Origin: Liolophura sinensis
Lineage: Eukaryota > Mollusca > Polyplacophora > Chitonida > Chitonidae
Assembly: GCF_032854445.1 (NCBI RefSeq)
Contig: NC_088295.1
Span: 26,959,385 to 27,023,384, forward strand
Reading direction: 5' to 3'
Length of the DNA: 64,000 nt
Part shown: positions 37,401 through 48,703 of the stretch, piece by piece
How the letters are laid out: every line of letters begins with the position of its first letter
Position numbering within the stretch: the stretch's first letter is position 1
Made by a program: the position numbers and the translations under genes
Notes under the pieces: model-generated
Told to the model about the DNA's origin: nothing
Databases searched by the model: none
What the model saw: only the letters and a program-made list of their open reading frames with translations

Positions 37401-40400
37401 TTCCAGTCGATTGATAGAAGCTGTTTGTTTACTGCATTGGGCTTTCGATCGAGGGAATAAAGAACAGACATTGCCTCCACGAGCTGGACCAGTGAGTTCT
37501 TAACCACAAATGACAATCATGCATGTAGCGCAACCATCAGCCAATTCATTATCTTCCTATCCTGTCCATGTAGAATGAGACATTTATGATAACGTTGATA
37601 TCACGTATATACACGTCAGGGTAAACACACTTATTATAATACTGATGTGCCGTACTTATAGGAAATCATTTATTCCAATGTTGATATCCTTTATATATAA
37701 AGAAATACTATTAAAGGCGTACAGCACAGTGAATAAAACCAGAGCAGCGACTGCAGTGTGATAGCTGGATAATGGTCACACGTAAAAGGTTAAATACGGC
37801 CTCTTTTCAGTTTATCTGTCAAAATTTTATTCTATCTTCATGTAAATAGTAGCAATTTACACCCCCTCCCAGCACCATGGCTTAAAAGAAAAAACCTCTA
37901 AAAACGAAGTGGGCATCACTAAATAGACCACTTAAAACTATTCATTTATTTTTTGTGATTGTTGTGAAAAGGCGCTCAAACGTCTCTATTCTATGGTGGG
38001 CTTTGTGGACCATACTATCCAAGGTTAGGAATTCTGACGTCACAGGAAGATTATTCAACTCTAATCATGACACTAAATATTGGAATAACTCATTTACCTA
38101 TGAGTAATAGATTACTAAAATAGAGTTCCCAAAAATTCCTGCCGTCTGGGAACATCAGGAAAAAAGGTGATGTGACGTCAGAGTTCCCGGATACCGTCAG
38201 TATGGCTCTTAAATCCCCCATATTTACTTTATTATTTATTTTTATTTAATTAGTGTTTTACGCCGTACTCAAGAATATTTCACTTATACGACGGCGGCCA
38301 GCATTATGGTGGAAGAAAACCGGGTACAGCACGGGAGAAACCCACGACCAGCCGCAGGTTGCTGGCAGACCTTTCCACGTACGACCGGAGAGGAAACCAG
38401 CATGTCCTGGACTTGAACTCACAGCGAATGGATTGGTGAGAGGCTTCTGATTAATTACGTTGCGCTAGCGTGCTAACCAACTGACCCACGAATAATCTCT
38501 TAAATGCCTTTTTGACATCCGAAAAAATAAATGAAAGTATTTTTATGCAAAGTTTTTAGTTGTCTGTATGATGAACCTTACTTCATATTTTGGCTTTCTT
38601 AACTTAAAGGAGAATTAGGTAAAAGAAAAAGATTGCAGTGATCATATTTGCAATTTATTAAACGTCACAGGTCTAGACTTACTCAAAATGCTAAGTTATC
38701 ATCACGTTTAACATACGATCACAATAGAACAATGCAAAACACTTTTATCATAATGTTGATATTACATTGCCTGGAATGACTTCTTTTTTGTTTGTTTCTT
38801 GTTGCTTTTTTCCAGATGTTCTCCCTTAAAGACAGTGTACTCCAAAAGATCATGGAAAGAAAAGTCACGTTCGATATTATAGAAATAAGTCATTTTCCTC
38901 AAACTTCTGCGCATGTGATCGGAAGATGGTCTGAAACCGACGGCTTGGAGATGAGAGATGGAGAGAGTCTGTTTGCCGACATCGTTGATTTTGGTGGAAG
39001 ACGACTGATCATTGCCGCAGATCCGGTATGTACAGCAACACCCTCTGCATCAGGGCATAAGAACAATAATAACACCTACACATAGGGAATGACAGCTATG
39101 GCAATGGTGAAATTCAGTACTTTTTGGGAAGAACATTTATGAAAATGTTCATATCTCGTACGTTTAGGGAAAGATATTTATGACAATGTTAATATCCCGT
39201 AATTTTGGGGGAAGACATTTATGGCAATGTTGATATTCTGTACTTGTAAGGAAAGACATTTATTGCAATTTTGATATCCCGCACGTATAGAGAAGAACAC
39301 TTATGACAGTGTTAATATCCCTTACTTTCAGGGAAAGACATTTATGGCAATGTTAATATTCCGTACTTATAGGGAAGGACACTTGTGGCATTGTTAATAT
39401 CTCGTGCTACAGGGAAGAAGATATTTATATGTTATCATTTATGCCGATGTTGATGTCCCATACTTATAGGGAAACACATTAATGACAATTTTGATATCGT
39501 ATACTTTGACTTCCCATAGAGAAGCACATTTATACAGATGTTGATACCTTGAACTTAGTCTAGTGAAAGATGTTTATGCCACCGTTGGTATTCTGCACTT
39601 ATAGGGAAGAAAACTATATGCCAATGTTGACAGCTCGTACTTATGAGGAAAGACATTTTTGACAATGTTCTTATATCGTATATATAAGGAAAGACATATA
39701 TACTGAGAAGTTATGGACATCTAACGTCTAAAATGTGGACGTGCTCTATGCAAAGATGCCTGTCATTCTATTGTACCCTATAACCTCTCTCCAGCTGCAC
39801 AGTTCTCTATACCAAAAATATAGCGTTACTAAGCTAGGATTAAGTAGATGGATATATGATGACGATATGGCGTATGGATCGGCTCAGATTTCGTAAGTGA
39901 CTATAATTATATATTATGCGCCGTCAGGCATGTCCTAGTAGTGCTACAAATGTGTATTTGTTTTCACATTTCACCTAGCATACACGACAATTTTACAGCC
40001 TTCCTAGATTGGTGAAAGAAAGAGGCCATGACAAATATAGCACTTTGATCTGCCATGAGCACCGTTCGATAACGCTACCTCAATAGCCAGAAACTCTCAT
40101 TCCGCTCACTCCGCCAAGAAAGGCTTCACACTGATATGACAATAGTGCTCTAATGTTCAATAATCAGTGGAGTGTATGAAGTTCCAACATGCTGGGAACT
40201 GCCAATGTGCAATTCGTTATTTTCATATACATGAGAAATAATGTTTATTATCTTGTTTTCAGAAATCACCACCATTTGCTCGCAAAGCTGAAGGTGACAC
40301 GGAATTTACCGGATTGGCAGTTGATATTGTTACCTATTTAGCAGGAGCGCTGAATTTCACGTGTGTTTTGAGAAAAACTATTCTTACTTTTCGTTTCCGT

Positions 40401-43400
40401 TACCAGTCCTTATATTTGCATAATACATATTTTATTTACGTTTACCAAATTATGACTTTGTACTTGTTATCAACCTTATGACATAATTATTTTATTGACC
40501 TCATATAGGTTCGTGTATTATACATTACTGTAGGTTCTCTGCACTCTATATCGTTGCCCTAAGGGTTGCTTGTTCGAGTCCAGCTTTCGCAGTTTGTGCT
40601 ACGGCTTCACGTGAGGTTTACCACGTATGTGACGAAGGTCGATGGTTTACTCCCACCCATAAACCTGACCGTCGTCATATAAGTGAAAAATTTTTGAGCA
40701 CCCTCGTTAAACACCAATCAGATAAATCTAGAAGTGCTTTTGTTTAGGCTTTTATTTATTGCTGCCGACCTCTATACTGACTTTGTATTTCATCAGATAT
40801 GATTTTGTCGTGTCCCCTGACGGTTTTTACGGCGTTCCAATGGACAACGGTTCCTGGACTGGCATGATTGGAATGATTCTGCGTGGAGTAAGTAACAGTG
40901 TATGTTTCAGTCCAGGTCCTTCTATGATCTAACCACACTAGTTTTGTCAGGTGCCCGGTGAAGAATAGTAGCCATGGCCGCTGAAATGGAATATTTTTGT
41001 ATACGGCAGTTTTGTTATGTCATCTGCTTCATAAAACCTTCATAAAACCTGAGAATAAGTACATCATACTGCCTCGCTGATGGGTCATCTTTCCTCATTA
41101 TTGACAGAAGGCTTGACAGAAGGCAGAACATAGGTGAGGCTGCCGAAATTATAGCACGTATATTTGTGGAGGTCTCCTTTCGCTGGAGATTCACAAGTGC
41201 GTGAGGTGAGAGGCGACAGATCGAAGGTGGTGTCCAGTAGGACTATTGTTACACGTGATCTTTTATTATGTGCCTGTACCAGAGGACATTGAAAACTCTG
41301 GCATATTTTCCTAGGACAATTTTCTTAAGCATATTTAAGTGATACAAGGCGTATTATATGTACAGATGGTTTTTGCGTCATTGAGGGATTTTATTCCATC
41401 CGTTCATGACGGTGCATTCATTTGTATGATCCAGCAGGCCTTCGGCACCGTGGCTTGAGCGCCTTAATAAGTGGTCTAACGAGGACTGCTTTATATGGCC
41501 AGAATACAATCCTGATAAAAGGTTTCCATAATGTGGGGTCTCCGTGGCTCAGTTGGTTAGCGCGCTAGCGCAGCGTAATGACCCATGAGTCTCTCACCAA
41601 TGCGGTCGCTCTGCGTTCATGTCCAGCTCATGCTGGCTTCCTCTTCGGCCGTACGTGGAAAGGTCAGTCAGCAAGTTGCAGATGGTCGTGGGTTTCCCCT
41701 GGGCTCTGCCCGGTTTCCTCCCACCATAATGCTGACGGCCGTCGTATAAATGAAATATTCTTGAGTACGGCGTAAAACACCAATCAAATAAATAAATAAG
41801 TTTCCATAATGTACACCAGAGGAGTACTTCAACATTTTCATATGAACATCTGAGACAAACCAAAACAGAGCGTTTTGATTTGTCTGAAATAAAAGTCTTT
41901 GGCATGCCTGAAATATTTAAATGTAAATTTGTATTTTTTCAATACTTGGCATAAGCGTACATAAAACACGGCTTTCGGTACCACGCTGACTTGTCAATTG
42001 TATGTTGACCTATTTGTTACTGGGTTTATAGTTTACTGACTAAATACGTCACAGCTTTAGTTTCGCACTTAACCAAGGAATGTTAGGCCTTGTGTTTCAC
42101 ATTTTTTGTAGGAAGCTGACATGGCCATCGGGCCGTTCACGGTAACACATCAGCGAGCAGCAGTGATAGACTTCACCACAGCCTTCATGCAGCAGAGTGT
42201 TGGAATCCTCACCCCTACACCGGCCAAGTCACCTCAGCTTTTCCAGTTCCTTAAGCCGTTTTCTCTTTTGGTCTGGATAATCATAGCCGCCTTCATAGTC
42301 CTGACAGGCCTCTGTTTGTTCATGATTAACTACAGCACTCATCTGACTTCCAGCAAGGCAAACATCAAGCACCGGCCCCAGGAGATCCGACTCTTGGAGA
42401 ATATGGAATTGGTCTTTAGCTCAATATTTGGGCAAGGTACGAGTATAACAAATATAGTCTCCAATTTTAAAAAAGAATTTCTTTTCACCTAATTCTGCTT
42501 AAAGCCTTGTTGAAGGGCATGTTCTAGCTGCTGGTATTTAAGCATTTCTGTACGTGAACATTTAGAATAAAAGCCTGAGGTAAGGCCTTTGAGAGGACGC
42601 CAAATTTATCTGGTTTTAATCTATGTATGACTTACATTATATGTGTCTTTCGTATTATTTTGAGGTAGCACGCCAGCACGGCGCATTGACCTAGGAGCCT
42701 CTCACCAATGCGGTCGCTGTGAGTTCAAGTCCAGCTCATGCTGGCTTCCTCCCCGGCCAAGGTTACCAGCCACCTGCTGATGGTTGTGGGTTTCCCCCGG
42801 GCTCTGCCCGATTTCCTCCCACTGTACTGTTGGCCGCCGTCGAATAATCGAAAATGTTCTTGAGTCCGTCGTAAAACAACAGTTAAATAAATAAAAAAAA
42901 TAAATTATTTTTCAGTGATTGGGCAATGTAAGGGGGTTTTAGCTGAATGTATTCAGTTTTTACATGCTACAAGGCACATACATGGATCACGTAGCTAACC
43001 AACTGTGACAGTACAGTGATATAGCCTCTGGAACCATGAGTTTAGTTCCTTGTTTACACGATCGCTGTATATTAATAGTAAGAGTTATTAGTATTGACAA
43101 TTTTACGATGATCACAATATCACTTCATCAGTTGATGAACATGTTATCAATGTCAAAAATGACACCCAGTATCTAATGTAGCCTCTACTTTGTACACTTA
43201 GTGGTAAGTAATTGCCTTTATGCTCTTTCGCCATCTGCTTTAAAGGCCCTACTTATCATCCGACGGTGCTGTCTGCCCGTTGCTTGTTGGGGGTGTGGTT
43301 ACTATTTACGGAACTCCTCCTCTCCATGTACACCGCTCACCTGGCCGCTGTCCTGACCGTAGCCACACCCCTCAAGCCAATCGACAGCCTTGAGGACCTA

Positions 43401-45731
43401 GACAGTCGCGATGATATGACAATTTTGGTGGAATCGGGTACAAGTACATGGACATTGTTCGAGGTATGACTGTATATATATCACTGTTAACTCGGCGGGT
43501 ATAACCAACGTGTATAAGGGAAAGTAATTAAGAATCTGTAAAATTACATTTTCTCGTAATGCTAAAAGATGGTAGAAACCAGGAAACATGTATGTCTAGA
43601 CACAGACCTTTTTACCTCCCTTTTTTGTTTTCATCGCAATTTTAATTCATTTAATTCTCGGACAGGGTAGATTTAAGACTTGGACGCAAGAAGCTGTCAA
43701 CAACTCCATCTTGTGTGGTCTTACACTATGTCACACGCGGGGAAGATCGCAATTAACTTGCTAGAGTGAGTGAGTGAGTGCTTGGGGTTTAACGTCGTAC
43801 TCAACAATTTTTCAGTCATATGACGACGAAGGAATGATTATGGTGCATGTACGTGTAATGTGCCTCCTTGTTGCAGGACGGATTTCCACCGCTCTTTTAT
43901 TTAGTGCTGCTTCACTGAGACGACTTACCGAAGGCAAGTAAGACGCCCCGCCCAAGCCATTATACTGATACGGGTCAACCAGTCGTTGCACTATCCCCTT
44001 CATGCTGAACGCCAAGCGAGGAAGTTACAACTTCCTCTTTAAAAATCTTAGGTGTGACTCGATCAAGGATTGATCCTGGATCTACCGGTCCCGAAGCGGA
44101 CAACTTGCTAGAAGTCGGTGGTTTATTCCAGACGCTCTGGATGCATGATGGTTAAATATTCGCACCACTACATTGTTAAATGTGTTAAGTCATGGATGGT
44201 ATGCATCTCTAATCTAAATTTTGAAATCGTGTTTATCTGTTTATAATTGCAGCAATCAAATCTAGATTTATACCGCTCCATCAATGCCAAAAAGAAACCT
44301 GTTGAGAAGTCTGAGATTGGGATCGACGCTGTAAAGAAAGGCGGTCATTGTTTTATAGGTGGCAGAGTGTCGCTGCAGTTTGGAGTGTCCGAATCGTGCG
44401 GGGAGATCCGGATAGCCGAGGAACAATTTTTCAGCAGCTCCTACGCCTTTGTGCTGCCCAAACTCTCCCCTTACAAGAAAGCTATTAATTTTCGGTGAGT
44501 AAGTGGCTGGTTATGTGAGAGCAGAACGGACTCCATTACAGCTTATTGGGTACTCATTGACGTCCATTACCCTATAGCTAGTCTCCATGGCACATTGCAT
44601 GTTACGTCATCTGTAGAAGGTCGTGCCACCTGGTGGAGAAATATTCCAACGTCTTGGGTGGAAATTATGAACTGGATCATGGGAAATCTAATGTAAACGG
44701 CTCCTACAAAACCTGGTCACACCTTGAAACCGACACTCCGTATTTAAAATCTACAATTTCGCTAATCAATGTTACTATGCAGTTATGAAGCCACTGACCA
44801 TTTTTATATTTCCAATCAAATCTAGAACAATTACTATTAAAGACATTGTTATCCTTTTACAAAACTCTCCGTTGTCGTAATTTTTAAGACGATTTTAATA
44901 TAAACGCGTTTGGAACACTTTTTCCCACCATGCATCAGCCGTTTCTCAAACGTTTGCTGCGTAAAAGAGAGAAAAAAATACATGGCTACGTAGATACGTC
45001 ACATAATGTGCTAACTATACGAAAGTTGCATACTTCTAGGTAATTTACTTCTGGTAGGCATCATAAGCATTCCTTAATACTAGTACTTTAACAAAGACAA
45101 GTATGCCACTGTGTTGTGTGGTAGTTCGCTTGTCTGTACTTCCTCCAGCAGATTGACCTCTGGAGCGGTCTTACTAAATATAGACAGCGGGATAGTGAGG
45201 AATTATGGGAAATCATCTTTAATGCTCTCAATGAATCGAACGCTTGAGCCACAACTCTCTGGAAGTTGGTGGATATGTCAAATAAATATTTTAGAAGGTA
45301 CATGATGCGTTTTGCATTTAATATTGGTGAAAATAAATATTTTGGTAATTTTACAACAAAATAACAAATTTATTTATACAACTCATGAAGAAAGCTTTCT
45401 TATAGTGAGAAGAGGTATTCTGATGTACCCCCATATAAAAGGATAACGAAAAAGTGAAATAAAACTCTGTTTGGTGTTTCCCTACAGGATCCTTAAACTG
45501 GTGGAGTATGGAATTGTGAAGAACCTGAAAGACCAATGGTTTAACACAATCACTGTGTGCTCGCAGAAGACTCAAAACAGCGATTTTATCAGGCTAAGCA
45601 TGAAGACGCTTGGAGGAGTATTCTTGGCCTACGGAATTGTGGCTGTTTTGGGCGTTATTATTCTAATACTTGAAAAGATACGAGTCAGACTTGACTTGAA
45701 ACTTTCTGCGCCTCCATCATGCCATGGATAA
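31302..45731 (+). CDS. iGluR-2: complete ionotropic glutamate receptor, 15 exons
   Basis: Exons 31302-31410, 33185-33343, 34753-35004, 35302-35558, 36321-36524, 37396-37491, 38816-39025, 39795-39892, 39999-40011 (13-nt micro-exon), 40263-40360, 40797-40887, 42112-42436, 43246-43463, 44253-44494, 45488-45731. All have GT-AG introns; the sum is 2616 nt, 871 residues. ATG 31302 follows an in-frame stop at 31251. A signal peptide (about 1-28) leads into VRVGILFSNG, start of the amino-terminal domain. S1 has SPPFARK and PFTVTHQR (P537, T539, R544), M1 about 579-601, a pore loop ending FGQG, M3 ending MYTAHLAAV (665-673), S2 with ESGTS (700-704), M4 about 831-852 and a 19-residue tail. Residue 747, normally Glu or Asp, is Gly. 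Plasma-membrane cation channel; the ligand is uncertain. Confidence 0.9.
33488..33672 (+). repeat. SINE family B 3' fragment in iGluR-2 intron 2
   Basis: cttacttgccttcggtaagt, gaaatccgtcctgcaacacg, catcgtcatatgactgagag, then a tail of cactcactcactaactcact. Only the 3' part of the element is present. Confidence 0.8.
35068..35236. repeat. Minisatellite, ~35-bp units, iGluR-2 intron 3
   Basis: About five units of the form attgtaatgtcgcaaaa then ataattagtg, drifting in sequence. It fills the middle of the 297-bp intron 3. Confidence 0.8.
35697..35955 (-). repeat. SINE family A copy, nearly full length
   Basis: Minus orientation in iGluR-2 intron 4: tttatttatttgattgatgt, acgccgtactcaagaatatt, cactgcattggtg-like B-box region and head gcgctgcgctagcgcgct then gagccacgg. 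Confidence 0.8.
37882..38608. repeat. Dispersed ~480-bp repeat, copy 2, with nested SINE
   Basis: Homologous to 28691-29174 on both sides of a family A SINE (about 38222-38492). Shared blocks include tgggcatcactaaatagacc, ggaacatcaggaaaaa and aaataaatgaaagtattttt. Confidence 0.75.
38222..38492 (-). repeat. SINE family A copy nested in the dispersed repeat
   Basis: Minus orientation: attagtgttttacgccgtac, cacttatacgacggcggcca, acttgaactcacagcga and gcgctagcgtgctaaccaac. It interrupts the older repeat, so it is the younger insertion. Confidence 0.8.
39120..39720. repeat. Minisatellite, ~48-bp units, iGluR-2 intron 7
   Basis: About ten diverged units of the form agggaaagacatttatggca then atgttgatatcccgtactta. 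Related single units appear in intron 6 at about 37575-37700 and near 38745. Confidence 0.8.
39999..40011 (+). CDS. iGluR-2 predicted 13-nt micro-exon
   Basis: Thirteen bases between acceptor ttttacag and donor gtgaaa. Without it, exon 39795-39892 (ending in phase 2) joins 40263-40360 in the wrong frame and meets a stop. With it the phases fit and the protein reads ISLPRL then KSPPFARK, as expected at the start of S1. Confidence 0.6.
40535..40735 (+). repeat. Degenerate SINE related to family A
   Basis: gttgcttgttcgagtccagc (B-box region), ttactcccacccataaacct, cgtcgtcatataagtgaaaa and caccaatcagataaat follow the order of family A but with many changes. Lies in iGluR-2 just before the exon at 40797. 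Confidence 0.6.
41535..41800 (+). repeat. SINE family A, full length with 12-bp target-site duplication
   Basis: Flanked by tttccataatgt at 41523-41534 and 41801-41812. Head ccgtggctcagttggttagc gives a tRNA-like A box and gcgttcatgtccagctc sits at the B box. The central domain has cggtttcctcccaccataat and the 3' end cttgagtacggcgtaaaaca, with a caaataaataaataa tail. It serves as the reference copy of the family here, in the iGluR-2 intron before exon 12 (42112). Confidence 0.9.
42662..42903 (+). repeat. SINE family A copy, orthologous to the one at 625-871
   Basis: Same position relative to the pore exons and the same orientation as in iGluR-1, with the same caggttaccagc-type changes. It predates the gene duplication. 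Confidence 0.8.
43766..44101 (-). repeat. SINE family B copy with 11-bp target-site duplication
   Basis: Flanked by aacttgctaga at 43755-43765 and 44102-44112. The same intron in iGluR-1 carries a single aacttgctaga (1708-1718) with matching sequence on both sides: an empty site. The SINE entered iGluR-2 after the genes were duplicated. The tRNA-like head is cut short. Confidence 0.92.
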
Positions 45732-45856
45732 AGCTGCCGTTTATCACTCTACTACTGTCAGACTTCTGCCCTCGGAAATTTCACTTTGCAGAGCATTTTT
45801 ATCCCAGAAAACCGACGATGTTGAAGTTCAGAAACTAAAGCTCAAGTTTATTGTCT

Positions 45857-45862
45857 AATAAA
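45857..45862 (+). promoter_or_regulatory. Candidate poly(A) signal AATAAA of iGluR-2
   Basis: 126 bases after the stop codon. iGluR-1 has AATCAA at the same place. Confidence 0.45.
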
Positions 45863-46209
45863 GCTGAATCATTTGTGGAATAATTTTCTCGGTGGATTGT
45901 ATCAAAGCAAAGGATCCTACCGGTAATTAATAAATTAACTCATTCTATTCTGGAAAATTCTGTGAAAAGAACTGTATTACATGTGATAGTATATATACTG
46001 AGTGCCAAAACTTACTGTTTTTCTGATCGAAACCATCTTATATGTAAACATACGGAAGGCATGGGGAATGCTTTGGACAAAGAAAACCAGTCTACTAGTA
46101 CCTAAATAAATATTGCCAGTGATGCTATCAGATGTTTAAAATACAGAGTCAGTTGTCACACCGAACCCTTCGGGGTGCATGGCCGCTTTCGGAGATAAAA
46201 TTATGTGGT

Positions 46210-46560
46210 GGAATGATGTGGATCTATTTTGACCCACACGGGAGAGCTCTGGGTTAGTCGACTTTTACGCCAGACACTAGACGATAGAGATACAATTTTT
46301 TTTATCCAGGAGATCTCACCGGGTCGAAATAATGGAGAACATTGCCCTATCTCCCTGCACGCAACAGCTGACTGTGTTGACACATGATGTGGACCTATTC
46401 TGTTCACTGGGCCCACAAGAGAGAGCTCTGGGTTAGTCGCCTTTTACGCCAGACGACAGAGGTACAATTCTTTTCACCCAGGAGATCTCACAGATCCGAA
46501 ATAATGGAAAAACATCTCCCTGGACGCAACAGCTGATAGTGTTGACACATGATGCTACAG
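46210..46560. repeat. Local tandem duplication, ~180-bp units, only in the iGluR-2 flank
   Basis: gagagctctgggttagtcg at about 46242 and again near 46423, followed in both by cgccagac, caggagatctcac and gcaacagctga. The iGluR-1 flank has one unit (about 3826-3990). Confidence 0.7.
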
Positions 46561-47264
46561 TATCGCTCTGAATGCTGACAATTGATCTACACATCGACTG
46601 TATGTATGTGTCGACTGCATAAACATTTTACGAAGGAAAAAACCCTTTCGGTTTACCAAGATACCAATATACACAAAATGCACAAATGTACTTTTGAACG
46701 TATTATTATTTTGTTTATCTTGTGTTTTACGTCGTGGTGCATTGATTTAGCAATGCTCGCAAAACTTATGTGAAACGGAAAATAAAAATGTAATTGAAAC
46801 AATGCTATTTGCGATCAACAAAGCCATACAAGGATCCTCTGGCATGTAACTGATAATGTGATTGGGAGTTGTCGCCCTTCCTTTGTATAGCTACTCCCAC
46901 TACTGAAAGATTCATTGAACAGATTCATAAATTGCTATTACCTTCACTGAAGAGGCTATGTTTTTGTTGATGTTTATTTACCTGTGTGTGTCTTTATTTG
47001 TCTGTCTGTTTAGGAAAAAGTTAAGCAGGAATTTGGATGGAATATTGTGTGTGGGCTGGTCTTTGTCCAGAGACCAATCCATTGAATTTTAATGATGATT
47101 ATCTGACGATCATAGTACTCGAGCTGATGCTGTGATTGATTAGTTGTTTGGGGTTGAAAAGTAGACATAAGATCTGTGGAAATACACACACAGAAAGGGA
47201 GAAAAAAGCAGAGGTATCACAGAAAGATGACCAAAAAATTCAGAGAAGTGTTTAAAGCTGAGAA

Positions 47265-47360
47265 TATGGATTGCAGCAACAGATATATGGCATTGACATA
47301 TATATGTCTCTGGCAGATATATGGCATTGACAGATATATGGCATGTATAGATATATGGCC
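47265..47360. repeat. Short array of ~18-bp units
   Basis: Four to five units of gatatatggcattgaca. Confidence 0.7.
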
Positions 47361-47804
47361 CTTGAAAATCTCTCCTGTACTTGACCAACCATTAGCACTG
47401 AAATTACCGCGTGATATTATTTTCTGTATTGAATTGTTTTTTCACATTTTGAGGGATAGCGTTTCTTCTTTATAGACCTTATAGACAAATTGGCCAATTT
47501 ATTAATTTGTTTAAAGTTATATTGAAGAACTTCTCACTTATCGTTACTATAAGAACATTCCCAAATGTGACGTACATATATGCTCACCATATTGTTGGAG
47601 ACCTGTGGCCTACAACGAACGCTGGACTATGCTGACGGTCAGATAGCACAACGAACAGTGAAAGCAACAGTTGAATTCAGTGACAGTGAACTTTTGCTTG
47701 ACAAATTATACATATGGAACTGCGAACTGATTTGTTATGCCTATCTAGCTTGACACCATAGCTTGCATCAAATAACAGGTGGTGTGAGAGGGGGCAGAAG
47801 GTGT

Positions 47805-48050
47805 TGGTACGCCAGCACGGCGCAATAACACAGGAGCCTCCCACCAAAGCGGTCACTATGAACTCAAGCCCAGCTCATGCTGGCTTCCTTCCTCTCCGGT
47901 CGTACGTGAGGTCTTTCGGCAACCTGCGGATGGTTGTGGGCTTCCCCCGGGCTCTGCCCGACTTCCTCCCACGATAATACTGGCCGCCGTAGTATACCTG
48001 AAACATTCTTGAGTACGGTGTAAAACACCAATCAAATAAATAAATAAATC
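47805..48050 (+). repeat. SINE family A copy, intact partner of 4439-4567
   Basis: Head tacgccagcacggcgc, B-box region gaactcaagcccagctc, central gacttcctcccacgataata and tail aaataaataaataaatcaaa. Confidence 0.8.
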
Positions 48051-48703
48051 AAATAAAGTACTTGTATTAGGAGGCGATAGAAGTGCCCGACTGTCTTATT
48101 TTGTCTCGCTGGCCCTGATGGTTAAGCTAGCTCGTTGCGACCACATGTCCATGGCACGTGTATAAAGTGATAAATCCTTGAGTCCGGAAACGATCAAATA
48201 AATAAAAAGTTTTTCTTGACAACACTGACATTCTCTCTGATTACTGAGTAAGTGAGATGTGACAGAGTTGCCCACACGTATTTCGGTTGACTTTACCCAG
48301 GTAAACTTCCGCACTTCTTCACTATCCCTGTCTGGTATGTAAGTTTTCACTATCGTTTCATGTACTATTGCATGCCTACATCTTTTATCATGTTTATGTG
48401 AACTAACATCGACCGTGGCTTTCAGAACTTCATCTTGTGCGTGAAATCGTTCTCTCCAATGTCATACGCTATAGGTCGCTTAATTACTGTTGATTATAGT
48501 GGATTATAAGGATTATTACAATAAGCTATACCAATATATTGAGCACCTTTCAGGATTATCTTCAGACTGACTCTTTCAAACTCTTGTGTATAACCCGTGT
48601 CAGTCGTGAGCATTGCATGGTCTGTTGCTCACAAAGAGGACGTTGTAGTCAGGATACATAGTTGTGCACTTGCAATTAGTCTATAATCTACGGTTTATGA
48701 CTG

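Larger units (their letters stand above)
45732..48703. other. 3' flank of iGluR-2, duplicated block
   Basis: Homologous to about 3455-5180 after iGluR-1. It has extra sequence from about 46990 to 47850 that iGluR-1's flank lacks, a local duplication at 46210-46560 and an 18-bp array at 47265-47360. No gene is seen. Confidence 0.6.

Noticed and set aside
39795-40360. Apparent frameshift making iGluR-2 a pseudogene
   Set aside because: A 13-nt micro-exon at 39999-40011 with proper AG and GT restores the frame, and all other exons are intact.
41543-41640. tRNA gene
   Set aside because: A- and B-box-like words are present, but this is the head of a SINE with target-site duplications and no proper cloverleaf that I can trace. 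The same holds for the heads at 12340, 31535 and 59931.
44247-44498. ATG-initiated stand-alone genes at receptor exons
   Set aside because: These are internal exons of the iGluRs bounded by AG/GT, not separate genes.
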